This document shows positions 8,684 to 18,553 of a stretch of DNA of 64,000 nt, in pieces. The DNA is from Gluconacetobacter entanii. Lineage in GTDB: Bacteria; Pseudomonadota; Alphaproteobacteria; Acetobacterales; Acetobacteraceae. How positions within the stretch are numbered: the first letter of the stretch is position 1; each line of letters opens with the position of its first letter. A program made the translations under genes and the position numbers. The notes beneath the pieces are model-generated. The model made no database searches, was not told the origin of the DNA, and worked only from the letters and a program-made list of their open reading frames with translations. The DNA lies in NCBI RefSeq assembly GCF_003206495.1, contig NZ_NKUF01000002.1, positions 161,417 to 225,416 on the forward strand, given 5' to 3'.

Positions 8684-10954
8684 ATGTCGGGAACGGGTGG
8701 CGACCTCGATGGCGCGCATGGGCTGGTACGGCGCGGGCTGGACCTGCTGGTGCAGCGCAATGTCTCGCTCCTGCTGGTGCTGCTTGCGCTGTGCCTCGGG
8801 GTGGCGACGTTCGTCGTGCTGTCGGGGGGGATGTCGCTTGCGCGCCATCCGCAGATCGAGGCGCTGATCTTCATCCTCAATTTCCTCGTGCTGCTGCTGC
8901 TGGCAACCGCGCTTACGGAACAGGTGGGGCGGATGCTGGCCGAACGGCGCAGCGGGCTGGCGGGGGCACGGCTGCATGTACGGCTGATGACGCTGTTTGG
9001 CATTGTCGCGGTGGCGCCGACCATCGTCGTGGGCGTGTTCGCGGCCATCTTCTTCCACTATGGCATCCAGATCTGGTTCAGCGACCGCGTCAACACCGCC
9101 CTGAACGAGGCGCTGGAGGCATCGCGCGGATACCTGCAGGAACATAACGCCAATATCCGCACGGAGGCGTTCTCGCTCGCCAATTACCTCGTCAGCGCGC
9201 AGAGCGGGCTGCTCGGCAACGGGACCGACCTGATGCGCGATCCCGACGCGCTGGGGCAGATCCTGGATTCGCAGGCGACGCTGCGCGGGCTGAACATGGC
9301 GGTCATCTATGACCCGATCACCAATACCGTCGTCGCCTCCGGCGGGCTGATGGGACATTCGGGATACCGCCAGGACCTGCCGCCGCCGGCCGCGACGCTG
9401 ATGGCGCGGACCAACGATATCGCCATCCTCGATTCCCCGGATGAAAAGACGGTGCGCGCGGTCATCTCCCTTGGTGATACGCCGCCGCTGATGCTGATGA
9501 TCTCCCGCCCGGTGGATCCCGACATCCTTGGCCACATGCGCAAGACCGAAAGCGTGGTCAGCGATTACCAGCGCCTCAACCGCAACCGCGCGAAGATCCA
9601 GTTCACCTTCGTGCTGATCTTCGCGCTGGTCGCGATCCTCGTGCTGGGGGCTGCGATCCTGATCGGACTGGTGCTGGCGACGCAGATCGTGCGTCCGCTC
9701 AGCCTGCTGATCCTTGCCTCCGAACGGGTCAGTCGCGGCGATCTCGCCTCCCGCGTGCCCGAGGGCGATGGCGATGACGAGGTCTCCAGCCTGTCGCGTG
9801 CGTTCAACCGCATGACCGACCAGCTTTCGACCCAGCGCACCGAACTGATGAACGCCTCCACCCAGATCAACGAGCGCCGCCGCTTTACCGAGGCCGTGCT
9901 GTCGGGCGTGTCGGCGGGGGTGATCGGCCTCGATTCCCATCATGTCATCGAACTGCCCAATCGCGCGGCCAGCGTGCTTCTGCACCGCGACCTCAATGAC
10001 GCGGTGGGTATGCGGCTGGTGGATGTGGTGCCGGAATTCGCGCCCATGCTGGAACAGGTGGCGCGCGGGGTGAACCGCGAACTGACGGACGAGGTGCATG
10101 TGGTCGCGGGCACGCGTTCATGCACGCTGCTGGTGCGTATCGGCGCGGAGATGCAGAGCAGTGTGACCGGCGACGTGGCGGATGGCTATGTCGTGACGTT
10201 CGATGACATCACGGCGCTGCAGGTGGCGCAGCGCAAGGCGGCGTGGGCGGACGTGGCGCGCCGCATCGCGCACGAGATCAAGAATCCCCTGACCCCGATC
10301 CAGCTTGCGGCGGAGCGGCTGAAGCGTCGGTTCCTGCGTGAAATCGCCTCCGACCCGGACACATTTTCGCAATGTGTGGACACGATCGTGCGCCATGTGG
10401 GCGATATCGGGCGCATGGTCGATGAATTTTCCGCGTTCGCGCGGATGCCGCAGCCAGTGATGCGCGACGAGGATTTTTCGCGGATCGTGCGCGAAACCCT
10501 GATCCTGCAACGCAGCGCGCATCCTGAAATCCGGTATGTGGTCAACCTGCCGGATCGTGGGCCGATGGTCGAATGCGACCGTCGCCTGATCGGGCAGGCG
10601 CTGACAAACCTTCTGCAGAATTCCGCCGACGCCATTGCCATGCGCCCCAAAGAAGGGGATGCTGCGCACGATGGCGATGGCATTGCCGGGACGATCCGCC
10701 TTGACCTGTCCTGCGGGCATGGCGTCGTGCGCCTGTCGGTTGCGGATGACGGGATCGGGTTGCCGGTGGAAGACCGCACCCGCCTGACGGAGCCCTATGT
10801 GACGCACAAGCCCAAGGGCACGGGTCTGGGTCTTGCAATCGTCAAGAAGATTCTGGAAGACCATGGGGGCAGTGTAGGTCTAGAAGATTGTCCCGAAGGT
10901 AGGGGAGCTGTTTCGACGTTGATTTTGCCGATAAAGGACGACCATGGGACATGA
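8684..10954 (+). CDS. ntrY: Membrane sensor histidine kinase NtrY
   Basis: 756 aa. The N-terminal membrane region includes LLLVLLALCLGVATFVVL, FILNFLVLLLLATAL and FGIVAVAPTIVVGVFAAIFF. It is followed by a periplasmic sensing segment, another membrane helix (FVLIFALVAILVLGAAILIGLVL, about 310-330), a HAMP linker, a PAS domain, and a kinase core with the H box RRIAHEIKNPLTPIQ (His near 530) and G boxes DDGIGLP and KGTGLGLAIVKKI. NtrY is the membrane partner of NtrX in nitrogen, redox and envelope control of alphaproteobacteria. It begins 3 bp after the ntrC stop and overlaps ntrX by 11 bp, so ntrBCYX is probably one transcript. Confidence 0.92.
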   Translation: MSGTGGDLDGAHGLVRRGLDLLVQRNVSLLLVLLALCLGVATFVVLSGGMSLARHPQIEALIFILNFLVLLLLATALTEQVGRMLAERRSGLAGARLHVRLMTLFGIVAVAPTIVVGVFAAIFFHYGIQIWFSDRVNTALNEALEASRGYLQEHNANIRTEAFSLANYLVSAQSGLLGNGTDLMRDPDALGQILDSQATLRGLNMAVIYDPITNTVVASGGLMGHSGYRQDLPPPAATLMARTNDIAILDSPDEKTVRAVISLGDTPPLMLMISRPVDPDILGHMRKTESVVSDYQRLNRNRAKIQFTFVLIFALVAILVLGAAILIGLVLATQIVRPLSLLILASERVSRGDLASRVPEGDGDDEVSSLSRAFNRMTDQLSTQRTELMNASTQINERRRFTEAVLSGVSAGVIGLDSHHVIELPNRAASVLLHRDLNDAVGMRLVDVVPEFAPMLEQVARGVNRELTDEVHVVAGTRSCTLLVRIGAEMQSSVTGDVADGYVVTFDDITALQVAQRKAAWADVARRIAHEIKNPLTPIQLAAERLKRRFLREIASDPDTFSQCVDTIVRHVGDIGRMVDEFSAFARMPQPVMRDEDFSRIVRETLILQRSAHPEIRYVVNLPDRGPMVECDRRLIGQALTNLLQNSADAIAMRPKEGDAAHDGDGIAGTIRLDLSCGHGVVRLSVADDGIGLPVEDRTRLTEPYVTHKPKGTGLGLAIVKKILEDHGGSVGLEDCPEGRGAVSTLILPIKDDHGT

Positions 10955-12335
10955 AATCCTGATCGTCGATGACGAGCCTGACATAAGGCTGCTTATCGAG
11001 GGAATCCTGAGCGACGAGGGATACGAGACACGGCTGGCAGGCGATGCCGATTCCGCCATCAGCGCCTTTCGCGAACGCCGCCCGTCGCTTGTCATCCTCG
11101 ATGTGTGGCTGCAGGGATCACGCCTTGACGGGCTGGGGATCCTCAATGTCTTCCACAAGGAAGAACCCTCCGTGCCGGTTGTCATGATCTCGGGTCATGG
11201 CACGATCGAGACCGCTGTCGCGGCGCTCCAGCACGGGGCGTATGACTTTATCGAAAAGCCTTTCCAGTCGGACCGCCTGCTTGTCGTGGTGCGCCGTGCG
11301 CTGGAGGCGTCGCGTCTTGCGCGTGAAAATGCGGAACTGCGCCTGCGCGCGGGATCAGAGGCGATGCTTGACGGGCGCAGTGCGGCGATCGTCGCGGTGC
11401 GCAACCAGATCGACCGCGTGGCGCCCACCGGATCGCGGGTGCTGATTTCCGGGGCCGCGGGTGCGGGCAAGGAAGTGGCCGCGCGCATGATCCATGCCAG
11501 TTCGCGCCGTGCGGAGGGGCCGTTCATCGTCCTGAACTGCGCCACCCTTGCGCCGGGCCGGTTCGAGGAGGAATTGTTCGGCATCGAAGGAACCGAGGAT
11601 GGCGCGGGGCGTCGTACCGGCGTGCTGGAGCGGGCCCATGGCGGGACGCTGGTGCTCGACGAGGTCTCGGACATGCCGCTGGAGACACAGGGCAAGATCG
11701 TGCGCGCGCTGCAGGACCAGACGTTCGAGCGTCTGGGCGGTTCACGCCGGGTAAAGGTGGACGTGCGCGTCCTGGCGACGACGAATCGCGACCTGCAGGC
11801 CGAGATTTCCGCCGGCCGCTTCCGCGAGGACCTGTACTACCGCCTTGCCGTCGTGCCGCTGCGTGTGCCGGGCCTGCGCGAACGGCGCGAGGACATTCCC
11901 GACCTTGCGCGCCTGTTCCTGCGCCGGGCGGCGGAAAATGCGGGCCTGCCGCTGCGCGAACTGTCGGGCGATGCGATCGCGGCGCTGCAGAATTACGAAT
12001 GGCCGGGCAATGTGCGCGAACTGCGCAACCTGATGGAACGCCTGCTGATCATGATGCCGGGCAACGGCACCGACCCGATCCGTGCGGACATGCTGCCATC
12101 GGGGGTGGGCGATGGTGCGCCCGCGCTGCTGAAATTCGATTCCGACGAGGATGTGATGGGCCTGCCCCTGCGGGAGGCGCGCGACCTGTTCGAAACCCAG
12201 TACCTGCAGGCGCAACTGTTGCGCTTTGGCTGCAATATCAGCCGTACGGCCGGTTTCGTGGGCATGGAACGCAGCGCCCTGCATCGCAAGCTCAAGCAGC
12301 TTGGCGTCACATCGGAAGACCGCAACCCTGCCTGA
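10944..12335 (+). CDS. ntrX: Response regulator NtrX lacking the GAFTGA loop
   Basis: 463 aa. Receiver domain with phosphoacceptor Asp near residue 53 (LVILDVWLQG), an AAA+ domain with Walker A GAAGAGKE and Walker B GTLVLDEVSDM, and a C-terminal Fis-type helix-turn-helix (CNISRTAGFVGMERSALHRKL). Where sigma-54 activators carry GAFTGA, this protein has FGIEGTEDGAGRRTG (about 212-226), so the sigma-54 contact loop is absent. It probably regulates through DNA binding without opening sigma-54 promoters. The start overlaps the ntrY end. The next gene is hfq after 129 bp. A trkA gene often found between ntrX and hfq in this group is not present. Confidence 0.9.
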   Translation: MGHEILIVDDEPDIRLLIEGILSDEGYETRLAGDADSAISAFRERRPSLVILDVWLQGSRLDGLGILNVFHKEEPSVPVVMISGHGTIETAVAALQHGAYDFIEKPFQSDRLLVVVRRALEASRLARENAELRLRAGSEAMLDGRSAAIVAVRNQIDRVAPTGSRVLISGAAGAGKEVAARMIHASSRRAEGPFIVLNCATLAPGRFEEELFGIEGTEDGAGRRTGVLERAHGGTLVLDEVSDMPLETQGKIVRALQDQTFERLGGSRRVKVDVRVLATTNRDLQAEISAGRFREDLYYRLAVVPLRVPGLRERREDIPDLARLFLRRAAENAGLPLRELSGDAIAALQNYEWPGNVRELRNLMERLLIMMPGNGTDPIRADMLPSGVGDGAPALLKFDSDEDVMGLPLREARDLFETQYLQAQLLRFGCNISRTAGFVGMERSALHRKLKQLGVTSEDRNPA

Positions 12336-12464
12336 GATTTTGCCCCATGATCGCAGGCCTGCTAAACAATGAACCGTGATACGGACGGTGGCAACGCCGT
12401 AGCACGGACATGGGTGCGCCCATGTTGTGTGAACCGCCCAACAGCAACAAAGTAAGGCCCAGCC

Positions 12465-12749
12465 GTGGCAAAAGACCCTTCGCAGAATGTTCAGGATGTC
12501 TTCCTGAACCACGTCCGTCGATCCAAGACCCCTGTTACGATTTTCCTTGTGAATGGCGTAAAGCTGCAGGGAATCATTACATGGTTCGACAATTTTTCCG
12601 TCCTGCTGCGCCGTGATGGGCATACGCAGCTGGTGTACAAGCACGCGATCAGCACCGTGATGCCCGCAAGTCCCGTCACCCTGTTCGAACCCCCCGCCGC
12701 CGAGGGCGAGGACGCCGCCCCCATGGCCGGTAGCGGCGAATTCCTGTGA
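12465..12749 (+). CDS. hfq: RNA chaperone Hfq
   Basis: 94 aa, GTG start at 12465 preceded by TAAGG. Hfq forms a hexameric Sm-like ring that pairs small RNAs with mRNAs. The Sm1 motif ([20 protein letters not shown]) and Sm2 motif ([10 protein letters not shown]) are intact. A short acidic C-terminal tail (residues ~70-94) follows. Its TGA overlaps the GTG start of hflX, reproducing the widespread hfq-hflX pair. Confidence 0.96.
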   Translation: MAKDPSQNVQDVFLNHVRRSKTPVTIFLVNGVKLQGIITWFDNFSVLLRRDGHTQLVYKHAISTVMPASPVTLFEPPAAEGEDAAPMAGSGEFL

Positions 12750-14056
12750 CATCGACGCCCGGACCGGTCATGACGCGCGCTGCCGTCATCCTGCCATGGG
12801 AACGTCCCGACCGGCAGGATGAAAGCCGCGCCGCCGAAGCCCGGCTGGAAGAGGCCGTGGGGCTTGCCGCCTCCATCGGGCTGGTCATCATCTGCAAGGC
12901 GGTGCTGCTGCTGCGCGCGCGCCGTCCGGCCACCCTGCTGGGCAGCGGGCAGGTCGAGTCGCTGCATGCGACCGTGCGGGCGGACAATATTACCGTCGTC
13001 ATCATCGATTCCCGCCTGACCCCGGTGCAGCAGCGCAACCTTGAACGCGCGCTTGGCTGCAAGGTCATCGACCGTACGGCGCTGATCCTCGACATCTTTG
13101 GCGAACGCGCCGCGACGAAGGAAGGCTCGCTTCAGGTCGAACTCGCGCACCTTGAATACCAGCGCAGCCGCCTTGTGCGGACATGGACCCATCTGGAACG
13201 CCAGCGCGGTGGCTTCGGCTTCCTCGGCGGCCCGGGCGAAACCCAGATCGAGGCCGACCGCCGCATGATCGGTGACCGTATCGTGCGCCTCAAGCGGGAG
13301 CTTGAGCAGGTGCGCCGCACGCGCGGCCTGCACCGCCAGGCGCGCAAGCGCGTGCCGTTCCCTGTCGTCGCCCTTGTCGGCTACACCAATGCGGGCAAGT
13401 CCACGCTGTTCAACGCGCTTACCGGGGCCAGCGTCTATGCGCAGGACCAGTTGTTCGCGACACTGGACCCCACGATGCGCGGCATCCGCCTGCCGTCGGG
13501 GCGTCAGATCATCCTGTCGGATACGGTGGGATTCATCAGCGACCTGCCCACCGAACTGATCGCCGCCTTCCGCGCGACGCTGGAGGAAGTGGCAGAGGCC
13601 GACATCATCCTGCATGTCCGTGACGCCTCTCACCCGGAGACGGCGGCGCAGCGCGCCGATGTGATCGAGGTTCTCGAAGGCATGGCCCATAGTGGCACGA
13701 TCGAACCCGACTGGCAGTCGCGGGTGATCGAGGTGCTGAACAAGGCCGACCTGATGGGCGGGCGCGAGGCGGTGGGCGCGCGTCCCGGCGCGATCGTCAT
13801 TTCCGCGATCACCGGCGATGGCCTGCCCGACCTGCTCGCCGCCATTGACGAACGCCTGACGCATGCGATGGAACTGGTGCATTATCGCGTGCCGCCTGCC
13901 GACGGGGCGGCGATGGCATGGCTGTATGAACATGGCGAGGTGATCGAGCGTACGGACCATGAGGATGCGGTGGACATGCGCGTGCGCCTGTCGCCCGCCA
14001 ATCGCGCGCGGTTCGAGATGCAGCACGCCGATGGCGTCACCTGTCTGGATAGCTGA
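12746..14056 (+). CDS. hflX: Ribosome-associated GTPase HflX
   Basis: 436 aa with GTG start at 12746 overlapping the hfq stop; an ATG at 12770 is an alternative. The N-terminal HflX domain ([12 protein letters not shown], then a [19 protein letters not shown] loop) precedes a G domain with G1 GYTNAGKS (about 211-218), G3 DTVGF and G4 NKAD. HflX splits stalled or heat-damaged 70S ribosomes. Translationally coupled to hfq. It ends just before a copy of the ~80-bp hairpin repeat, which probably terminates the transcript. Confidence 0.94.
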   Translation: MTSTPGPVMTRAAVILPWERPDRQDESRAAEARLEEAVGLAASIGLVIICKAVLLLRARRPATLLGSGQVESLHATVRADNITVVIIDSRLTPVQQRNLERALGCKVIDRTALILDIFGERAATKEGSLQVELAHLEYQRSRLVRTWTHLERQRGGFGFLGGPGETQIEADRRMIGDRIVRLKRELEQVRRTRGLHRQARKRVPFPVVALVGYTNAGKSTLFNALTGASVYAQDQLFATLDPTMRGIRLPSGRQIILSDTVGFISDLPTELIAAFRATLEEVAEADIILHVRDASHPETAAQRADVIEVLEGMAHSGTIEPDWQSRVIEVLNKADLMGGREAVGARPGAIVISAITGDGLPDLLAAIDERLTHAMELVHYRVPPADGAAMAWLYEHGEVIERTDHEDAVDMRVRLSPANRARFEMQHADGVTCLDS

Positions 14057-14075
14057 GGGATTGCGTTAAAATAAT

Positions 14076-14156
14076 AAAAGTTTTTGGTGAAGCTTTTTTC
14101 AAAAAGCTTCAGGGAACGCTGCCTTTTTGAAAAAAGGTGGCCTCCAGAAAACTTCT
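14076..14156. repeat. ~80-bp double-hairpin repeat, copy 2 (after hflX)
   Basis: Outer inverted repeat AAAAGTTTTTGG (14076-14087) against CCAGAAAACTTCT near 14143-14155. Inside are hairpin TGAAGCTTTTTT/AAAAAGCTTCA (14088-14111) and a second, imperfect hairpin GCTGCCTTTTT/AAAAAGGTGGC (about 14118-14141). The GAAGC hairpin comes first in this copy, the same orientation as the copy after purA. Located 20 bp past the hflX stop. Confidence 0.8.
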
Positions 14157-14267
14157 GCTTTTTGAAACGCTCCCCATTGTGATGACCGTTGTGTGACCGG
14201 CATGGGGGTGGCGTTCGGGCCGTGACGGGGCCAAGACTGTCCTGCGCAGGACAGGGAGGAGCGGGCA

Positions 14268-15113
14268 ATGGCGGACCGGATTGGCATCGGGGATATGGAA
14301 ACGATCCTTGGCCTGATGCGTGATGCCGCACGTAGCGAGGTCATGTCACGTTTCCGGCGGCTGGATCATGCCGATATCCGCACCAAGACATCCGCGCTGG
14401 ATGTCGTGACGGCGGCGGACGAGGCTGCGGAACGCGCCATCACCCGTGCCCTGCGTGACCTGTATCCCGATGCGCTGGTGGTGGGGGAGGAAGCGGTTGC
14501 CGCCAATCCCGCGCTGCTGTCCGGACTGGGGACGGCGGCGCTGGCCTTTGTGATCGACCCGATCGACGGCACTGCAAATTATGCCGCCGGTGTGCCGCTG
14601 TTTGGCGTCATGGTGTCCGCCGTGGCACACGGCGAGGTGGTGGGTGGTGTCATCCTCGACCCGGTCTGCGATGTCGCGGCGGTGGCGGCGCGGGGGCAGG
14701 GGGCATGGCTGCATGACCGGGATGGTGGACGGCGGCCGATGCGCGTGGCGTCCCCCGCACCACCGCAGCAGATGTCGGGCAATGCGTCGTGGCGCTACCT
14801 TGCGCCGGACCTGCGTGACACCGTGACACATAACCTGCCGCGGGTGATGGGATCGTGGGATTTTCGCTGTGCCGCGCATGAATACCTGATGCTGGTCGAT
14901 GGGAAATGCCATTTCCTGCTGTTCAACCGCACCCTGCCGTGGGACCACCTGGCGGGATGGCTGATCCATCAGGAGGCCGGGGGATACGCCGCGCATTTCG
15001 ATGGCACCCCCTATCGTGTGACGGACCGCGAGGGGGGCCTGCTTTATGCCCCGGACCGTGCAGGCTGGCAGGCGCTGCATGACCTGCTGTTCAGTGTGCC
15101 GGGTGGCAGGTAA
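14268..15113 (+). CDS. Inositol monophosphatase family protein (possibly histidinol-phosphatase)
   Basis: 281 aa. Metal-dependent phosphatase fold of the inositol monophosphatase/FIG family: a first motif around VVGEEAV, the diagnostic FVIDPIDGTANYAAGVPLFGV, and a C-terminal WDHLAGWLIHQEAGG that carries the last metal-binding Asp. Substrate is not fixed by these motifs. Inositol-1-phosphatase (SuhB-like), histidinol-phosphate phosphatase (HisN-like) and 3'-phosphoadenosine phosphatase are all possible. It stands alone, convergent with mazG, with a double-hairpin repeat between them. Confidence 0.8.
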   Translation: MADRIGIGDMETILGLMRDAARSEVMSRFRRLDHADIRTKTSALDVVTAADEAAERAITRALRDLYPDALVVGEEAVAANPALLSGLGTAALAFVIDPIDGTANYAAGVPLFGVMVSAVAHGEVVGGVILDPVCDVAAVAARGQGAWLHDRDGGRRPMRVASPAPPQQMSGNASWRYLAPDLRDTVTHNLPRVMGSWDFRCAAHEYLMLVDGKCHFLLFNRTLPWDHLAGWLIHQEAGGYAAHFDGTPYRVTDREGGLLYAPDRAGWQALHDLLFSVPGGR

Positions 15114-15120
15114 ACGAATA

Positions 15121-15201
15121 AGAGTTTTTGGGTGCCGCCTTTTGATCGAAAAAGGCGGCGTCTTTCGAAGCTTTTTGGAAAAAGCTTCACTAAAAACCTT
15201 T
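15121..15201. repeat. ~80-bp double-hairpin repeat, copy 3 (between convergent genes)
   Basis: Outer inverted repeat AGAGTTTTTGG (from 15121) against CTAAAAACCTTT (to 15201). Inner hairpins are GCCGCCTTTT/AAAAAGGCGGC and GAAGCTTTTT/AAAAAGCTTC with a GG apex. The GCCGCC hairpin is first, the opposite orientation to copies 2 and 4. It lies between the phosphatase gene and convergent mazG, and nearly matches the truncated copy at 63526. Confidence 0.85.
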
Positions 15202-15208
15202 GATTTGT

Positions 15209-16030
15209 TCAGATCTCCCCGCGTTCGCGCCGTTTCACCACCTGCCAGCCTTCTTCCATCACGCCGACATCGACATCGCGCAGGGCCAGCCCGCGATCCG
15301 CGAGGTCATGCTCCATTTCCGTGAAACGGCGGGTGAACTTGGCGTTGGCGTGGCGCAGGCAGGCTTCGGGATCAAGGTCGAGTTTGCGCGCGAGTGTGGC
15401 GAGCGTGAACAGCACGTCGCCAAGTTCGTCCTGCATCCGCGCCCTGTCGCCACTGTCGAGTTCGGCCTTCAGTTCGGCCACTTCCTCGTCCACCTTGTCC
15501 ATGACATCGGCCGCGTTGTCCCAGTCGAAGCCGACGCGCGCCGCACGTGCCGACAGCTTGCGCGCGCGCAGCAGGGCGGGCAGGCCGACCGGCACGTCAT
15601 CGAGCGTACCGCGACGGTCACGCGCGGCGCGTTCGCGTTCCTTGCCGTCCTCCCACTGTCCCTGCGCCAGTGTCGCATCGCCAAAGACATGGGGATGGCG
15701 GCGTACCATCTTGTCCCCGATCAGGCGCGCGACGGTGGCGAAGTCGAACATCCCGGCCTCCGCCGCCATCTGCGCGTGATAGACCACCTGCAAAAGCAGG
15801 TCGCCCAGTTCGTCGGGCAGGCTGTCCCAGTCCTGCCGGGCGATGGTGTCGGCGACCTCGTACGCTTCCTCGATCGCGTAGGGGGCGATGGTGGCGAAAT
15901 CCTGTTCCCGGTCCCACGGGCATCCCGTCACCGGGTCGCGCAGGCGCGCCATGATGTCGAGCAGCCTGCCAAGTGCGAGCCGTGCCTCTGGCGTGTCGGG
16001 CGTGGCCGTAGTGGTGGGGGTGTCGGGCAT
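15209..16030 (-). CDS. mazG: Nucleoside triphosphate pyrophosphohydrolase MazG
   Basis: 273 aa from ATG 16030 (MPDTPTTTATPDTPEAR); further upstream codons are open but unlike the family. Two MazG all-alpha modules are visible: 'GCPWDREQDF' and 'IEEAYEVADTI' with 'ELGDLLLQVVYHAQMA' in the first, and 'DKVDEEVAELKAEL' with 'MQDELGDVLFTLATLARKL' in the second. The EExxE..ExxD metal sites are intact in both. It hydrolyses NTPs to NMP and pyrophosphate, cleaning nucleotide pools and lowering (p)ppGpp in other bacteria. Divergent from argC. Confidence 0.93.
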   Translation of the reverse strand: MPDTPTTTATPDTPEARLALGRLLDIMARLRDPVTGCPWDREQDFATIAPYAIEEAYEVADTIARQDWDSLPDELGDLLLQVVYHAQMAAEAGMFDFATVARLIGDKMVRRHPHVFGDATLAQGQWEDGKERERAARDRRGTLDDVPVGLPALLRARKLSARAARVGFDWDNAADVMDKVDEEVAELKAELDSGDRARMQDELGDVLFTLATLARKLDLDPEACLRHANAKFTRRFTEMEHDLADRGLALRDVDVGVMEEGWQVVKRRERGEI

Positions 16031-16123
16031 CGTGCGCTCCTGTTGTGGTTGCGGCGGCGGGTGATGATTGTATAGTCCGCCAGTCCACGCAATGTCGGAC
16101 GGATCTTGCCGGGAAACAGGGAT

Positions 16124-17068
16124 ATGAACACGCACGCACGGCCATCGGTATTCATTGACGGGGAAGCAGGCACGACCGGCCTGGGGATCCGCACGCGCCT
16201 TGAGGGGCTGCCGGTGGATGTGCGCTCCATTGACGCCGCGCGACGCAAGGACCCTGACGCCCGGCGCGAACTGATGTCGGCGGTGGACCTCGTGGTGCTG
16301 TGCCTGCCCGACGCGGCCGCGCGCGATGCGGTGGCGATGGTCGATGAACTCGCGGCGGGGGGGCATCATGCGCCGCGCGTCCTCGACGCCAGCACGGCGT
16401 TCCGCACGGCGCCCGGCTGGGTCTATGGCTTCCCCGAAATGCGCGCGGAGCAGGCGCAGGCCATCCGCAAGGCCCCGCGCGTTGCCAATCCGGGCTGTTA
16501 TCCCACGGGCATTATCGGCCTCCTGCACCCGCTGGTCGCGGCGGGGCTGGTGTCTGCGGATTACCCCATTACCGTCAACGCCGTCAGTGGCTATAGCGGC
16601 GGGGGGCGGACAATGATCGAGGCGCATGAGCGCGATGGCGGCCCGGCGTTCGAACTGTATGGACTGGCGTTGCAGCACAAGCACCTGCCGGAGGCTCAGC
16701 TCTATTCCGGCCTGTCGCGCGTGCCGGTGTTCGTCCCGTCGGTCGGGCATTTCCCGCAGGGGATGATCGTGTCCATCCCGCTGCACCTCGACCTGCTGGG
16801 CCATGGCGTGCGGGGCGCGGACCTGCATGCGGCGCTGGCGGCGCATTACCGTGGGTCGGACCGCATCAGCGTGCCGGAGGCCTGCAGCAGCCTGTGCGCC
16901 GATACACTGGCGGGGACGGACCGGATGGAACTGCGCGTGCATGTGAACGAGGCGCATCGCCAGGCAGTGCTGACCGCGCGCCTGGACAACCTTGGCAAGG
17001 GGGCGTCAGGGGCCGCGATCCAGAATATCGCCCTGATGCTGGGGCTGGAGGGCACGCCTGGGATATGA
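16124..17068 (+). CDS. argC: N-acetyl-gamma-glutamyl-phosphate reductase
   Basis: 314 aa from ATG 16124, preceded by ACAGGG at a suitable distance; a TTG at 16106 is less likely. This is the short (type 2) ArgC: the N-terminal NADP-binding part begins VFIDGEAGTTGLGIR, and the catalytic cysteine is in VANPGCYPTG near residue 125. The ending LDNLGKGASGAAIQNIALMLG is typical. It catalyses the third step of arginine biosynthesis. Followed by a tRNA-Leu gene. Confidence 0.94.
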   Translation: MNTHARPSVFIDGEAGTTGLGIRTRLEGLPVDVRSIDAARRKDPDARRELMSAVDLVVLCLPDAAARDAVAMVDELAAGGHHAPRVLDASTAFRTAPGWVYGFPEMRAEQAQAIRKAPRVANPGCYPTGIIGLLHPLVAAGLVSADYPITVNAVSGYSGGGRTMIEAHERDGGPAFELYGLALQHKHLPEAQLYSGLSRVPVFVPSVGHFPQGMIVSIPLHLDLLGHGVRGADLHAALAAHYRGSDRISVPEACSSLCADTLAGTDRMELRVHVNEAHRQAVLTARLDNLGKGASGAAIQNIALMLGLEGTPGI

Positions 17069-17144
17069 TATGTGCGCCCGCGCGGCCTGCGCGGTGTGCG
17101 ATGAATTGCCACCGGCCCTGTTTTACTGTTAAGCAGGCCAGCAT

Positions 17145-17228
17145 GCGAGAGTGACGGAACGGTAGACGTAGTCGACTCAAAATCGACCGCCGCAAGGCAT
17201 GGGGGTTCGAATCCCCCCTCTCGTACCA
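17145..17228 (+). tRNA. tRNA-Leu (CAA)
   Basis: Acceptor arms GCGAGAG (17145-17151) and CTCTCGT (17218-17224) pair with one G-T wobble, followed by A and an encoded CCA (17226-17228). The anticodon stem GTCGA/TCGAC holds loop CTCAAAA, giving anticodon CAA (Leu). The T arm GGGGG-TTCGAAT-CCCCC is perfect. A long variable arm confirms a class II tRNA. Confidence 0.95.
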
Positions 17229-17289
17229 GTTGGCGCATCATATCGTGTCGTGATGCGCCGTCCCTTTTGCCCGCGTTGCGAACAGGACG

Positions 17290-18471
17290 ATGTTTTCCTT
17301 GCCCGAAATCCAGATCGAAAAGCCGTCGGCACGGCCCCTCAACCCGTGCTTTTCCTCCGGCCCCTGCGCCAAGCGGCCGGGATGGTCCGTGGCGGCGCTG
17401 TCCTCGGCGCTGGTGGGGCGTTCGCATCGTTCAAAAGAGGGGCGCGCACGCCTGGACGAGGTCATCACCCGTTCGCGCGACATCCTTGGCATGCCGGCCG
17501 ACTGGCGTCTGGGCATCGTGCCCGCGTCCGATACGGGTGCGGTGGAGATGGTGCTGTGGTCGCTGCTGGGTCCGCGCCCGGTCGATGTCCTGGCGTTCGA
17601 AAGCTTTTCGGCCACATGGGCCAATGACATCATCGCGCAGCTCCAGCTTCCCAATGCCCGCGTCCTGAAGGCGGGGTATGGCGAGGTGCCCGACCTTGCG
17701 GACGTGGACTGGTCGCGCGATGTGGTCCTGACATGGAACGGCACGACGTCTGGCGCGCGCTTTGCCGATGGCGACGCCATCCCCCCCGGGCGCGAGGGAC
17801 TGGTGATCTGTGACGCGACATCGGCCGCGTTCGCGATGGACCTGCCGTGGGACAGGCTCGATGTCGTGACATGGTCGTGGCAGAAGGTGCTGGGCGGGGA
17901 GGCCGCGCACGGCATGCTCGCCCTGTCGCCACGCGCGGTCGAACGCCTGACCTCGCAGCCCGCGCCGCGCCCGCTGCCCAAGATTTTCCGCCTGACGAAC
18001 AAGAACGGCCTGATCGAGGGTATCTTCCACGGCGATACGATCAATACGCCCTCCATGCTGTGTGTGGAGGATGCGCTCGACGGACTGCGCTGGGCGGAGC
18101 ATGTCGGTGGCCTTAAGGGACTGATCGCGCGCAGTCGCGCCAACCTCGCCGTGATCGAGGAATGGGAGGCACGCAGCGACTGGGCCTCCTTCCTTGCCGC
18201 GTCGCCGCGCCATCGCTCCAGCACGGCCATCTGCCTGCGTATCGTCGCGCCGTGGTTCACCGCGCTGGACCATGAGACGCAGACGAAGGCCGCGCGGGAG
18301 ATCGTGGCGCTGCTGGCGGCCGAAGGTGTGGCGATGGATGTCGGCAGCTACCGCGATGCGCCGCCGGGCCTGCGCCTGTGGGGTGGGGCGACGGTGGAGT
18401 CCTCGGACCTTGCGGCGGTCGTGCCGTGGCTCGACTGGGCGCATGCGCAGGTCCGCGCGACCTATATCTGA
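17290..18471 (+). CDS. serC: Phosphoserine transaminase
   Basis: 393 aa. It matches the alphaproteobacterial form of Ser[13 protein letters not shown] at the N-terminus, [11 protein letters not shown], and the PLP-binding lysine in [14 protein letters not shown] near residue 199. It makes 3-phosphoserine from 3-phosphohydroxypyruvate and glutamate, and also serves pyridoxine synthesis. It follows tRNA-Leu by 61 bp and precedes hisZ by 82 bp. In many relatives serA sits between serC and hisZ, but here it does not. Confidence 0.93.
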   Translation: MFSLPEIQIEKPSARPLNPCFSSGPCAKRPGWSVAALSSALVGRSHRSKEGRARLDEVITRSRDILGMPADWRLGIVPASDTGAVEMVLWSLLGPRPVDVLAFESFSATWANDIIAQLQLPNARVLKAGYGEVPDLADVDWSRDVVLTWNGTTSGARFADGDAIPPGREGLVICDATSAAFAMDLPWDRLDVVTWSWQKVLGGEAAHGMLALSPRAVERLTSQPAPRPLPKIFRLTNKNGLIEGIFHGDTINTPSMLCVEDALDGLRWAEHVGGLKGLIARSRANLAVIEEWEARSDWASFLAASPRHRSSTAICLRIVAPWFTALDHETQTKAAREIVALLAAEGVAMDVGSYRDAPPGLRLWGGATVESSDLAAVVPWLDWAHAQVRATYI

Positions 18472-18553
18472 TCCCTTTTCCGCCCCGTGTGCGTGGTGCA
18501 TGGCGCCACGTCCTGCCGCCTGATGCGCGCACGCCAAGACATAGGCCCGAACC

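Noticed and set aside
17145..17228. tRNA-Leu as an integration site for a genomic island
   Set aside because: No integrase and no duplicated 3' end of the tRNA. Flanking genes are ordinary housekeeping genes.
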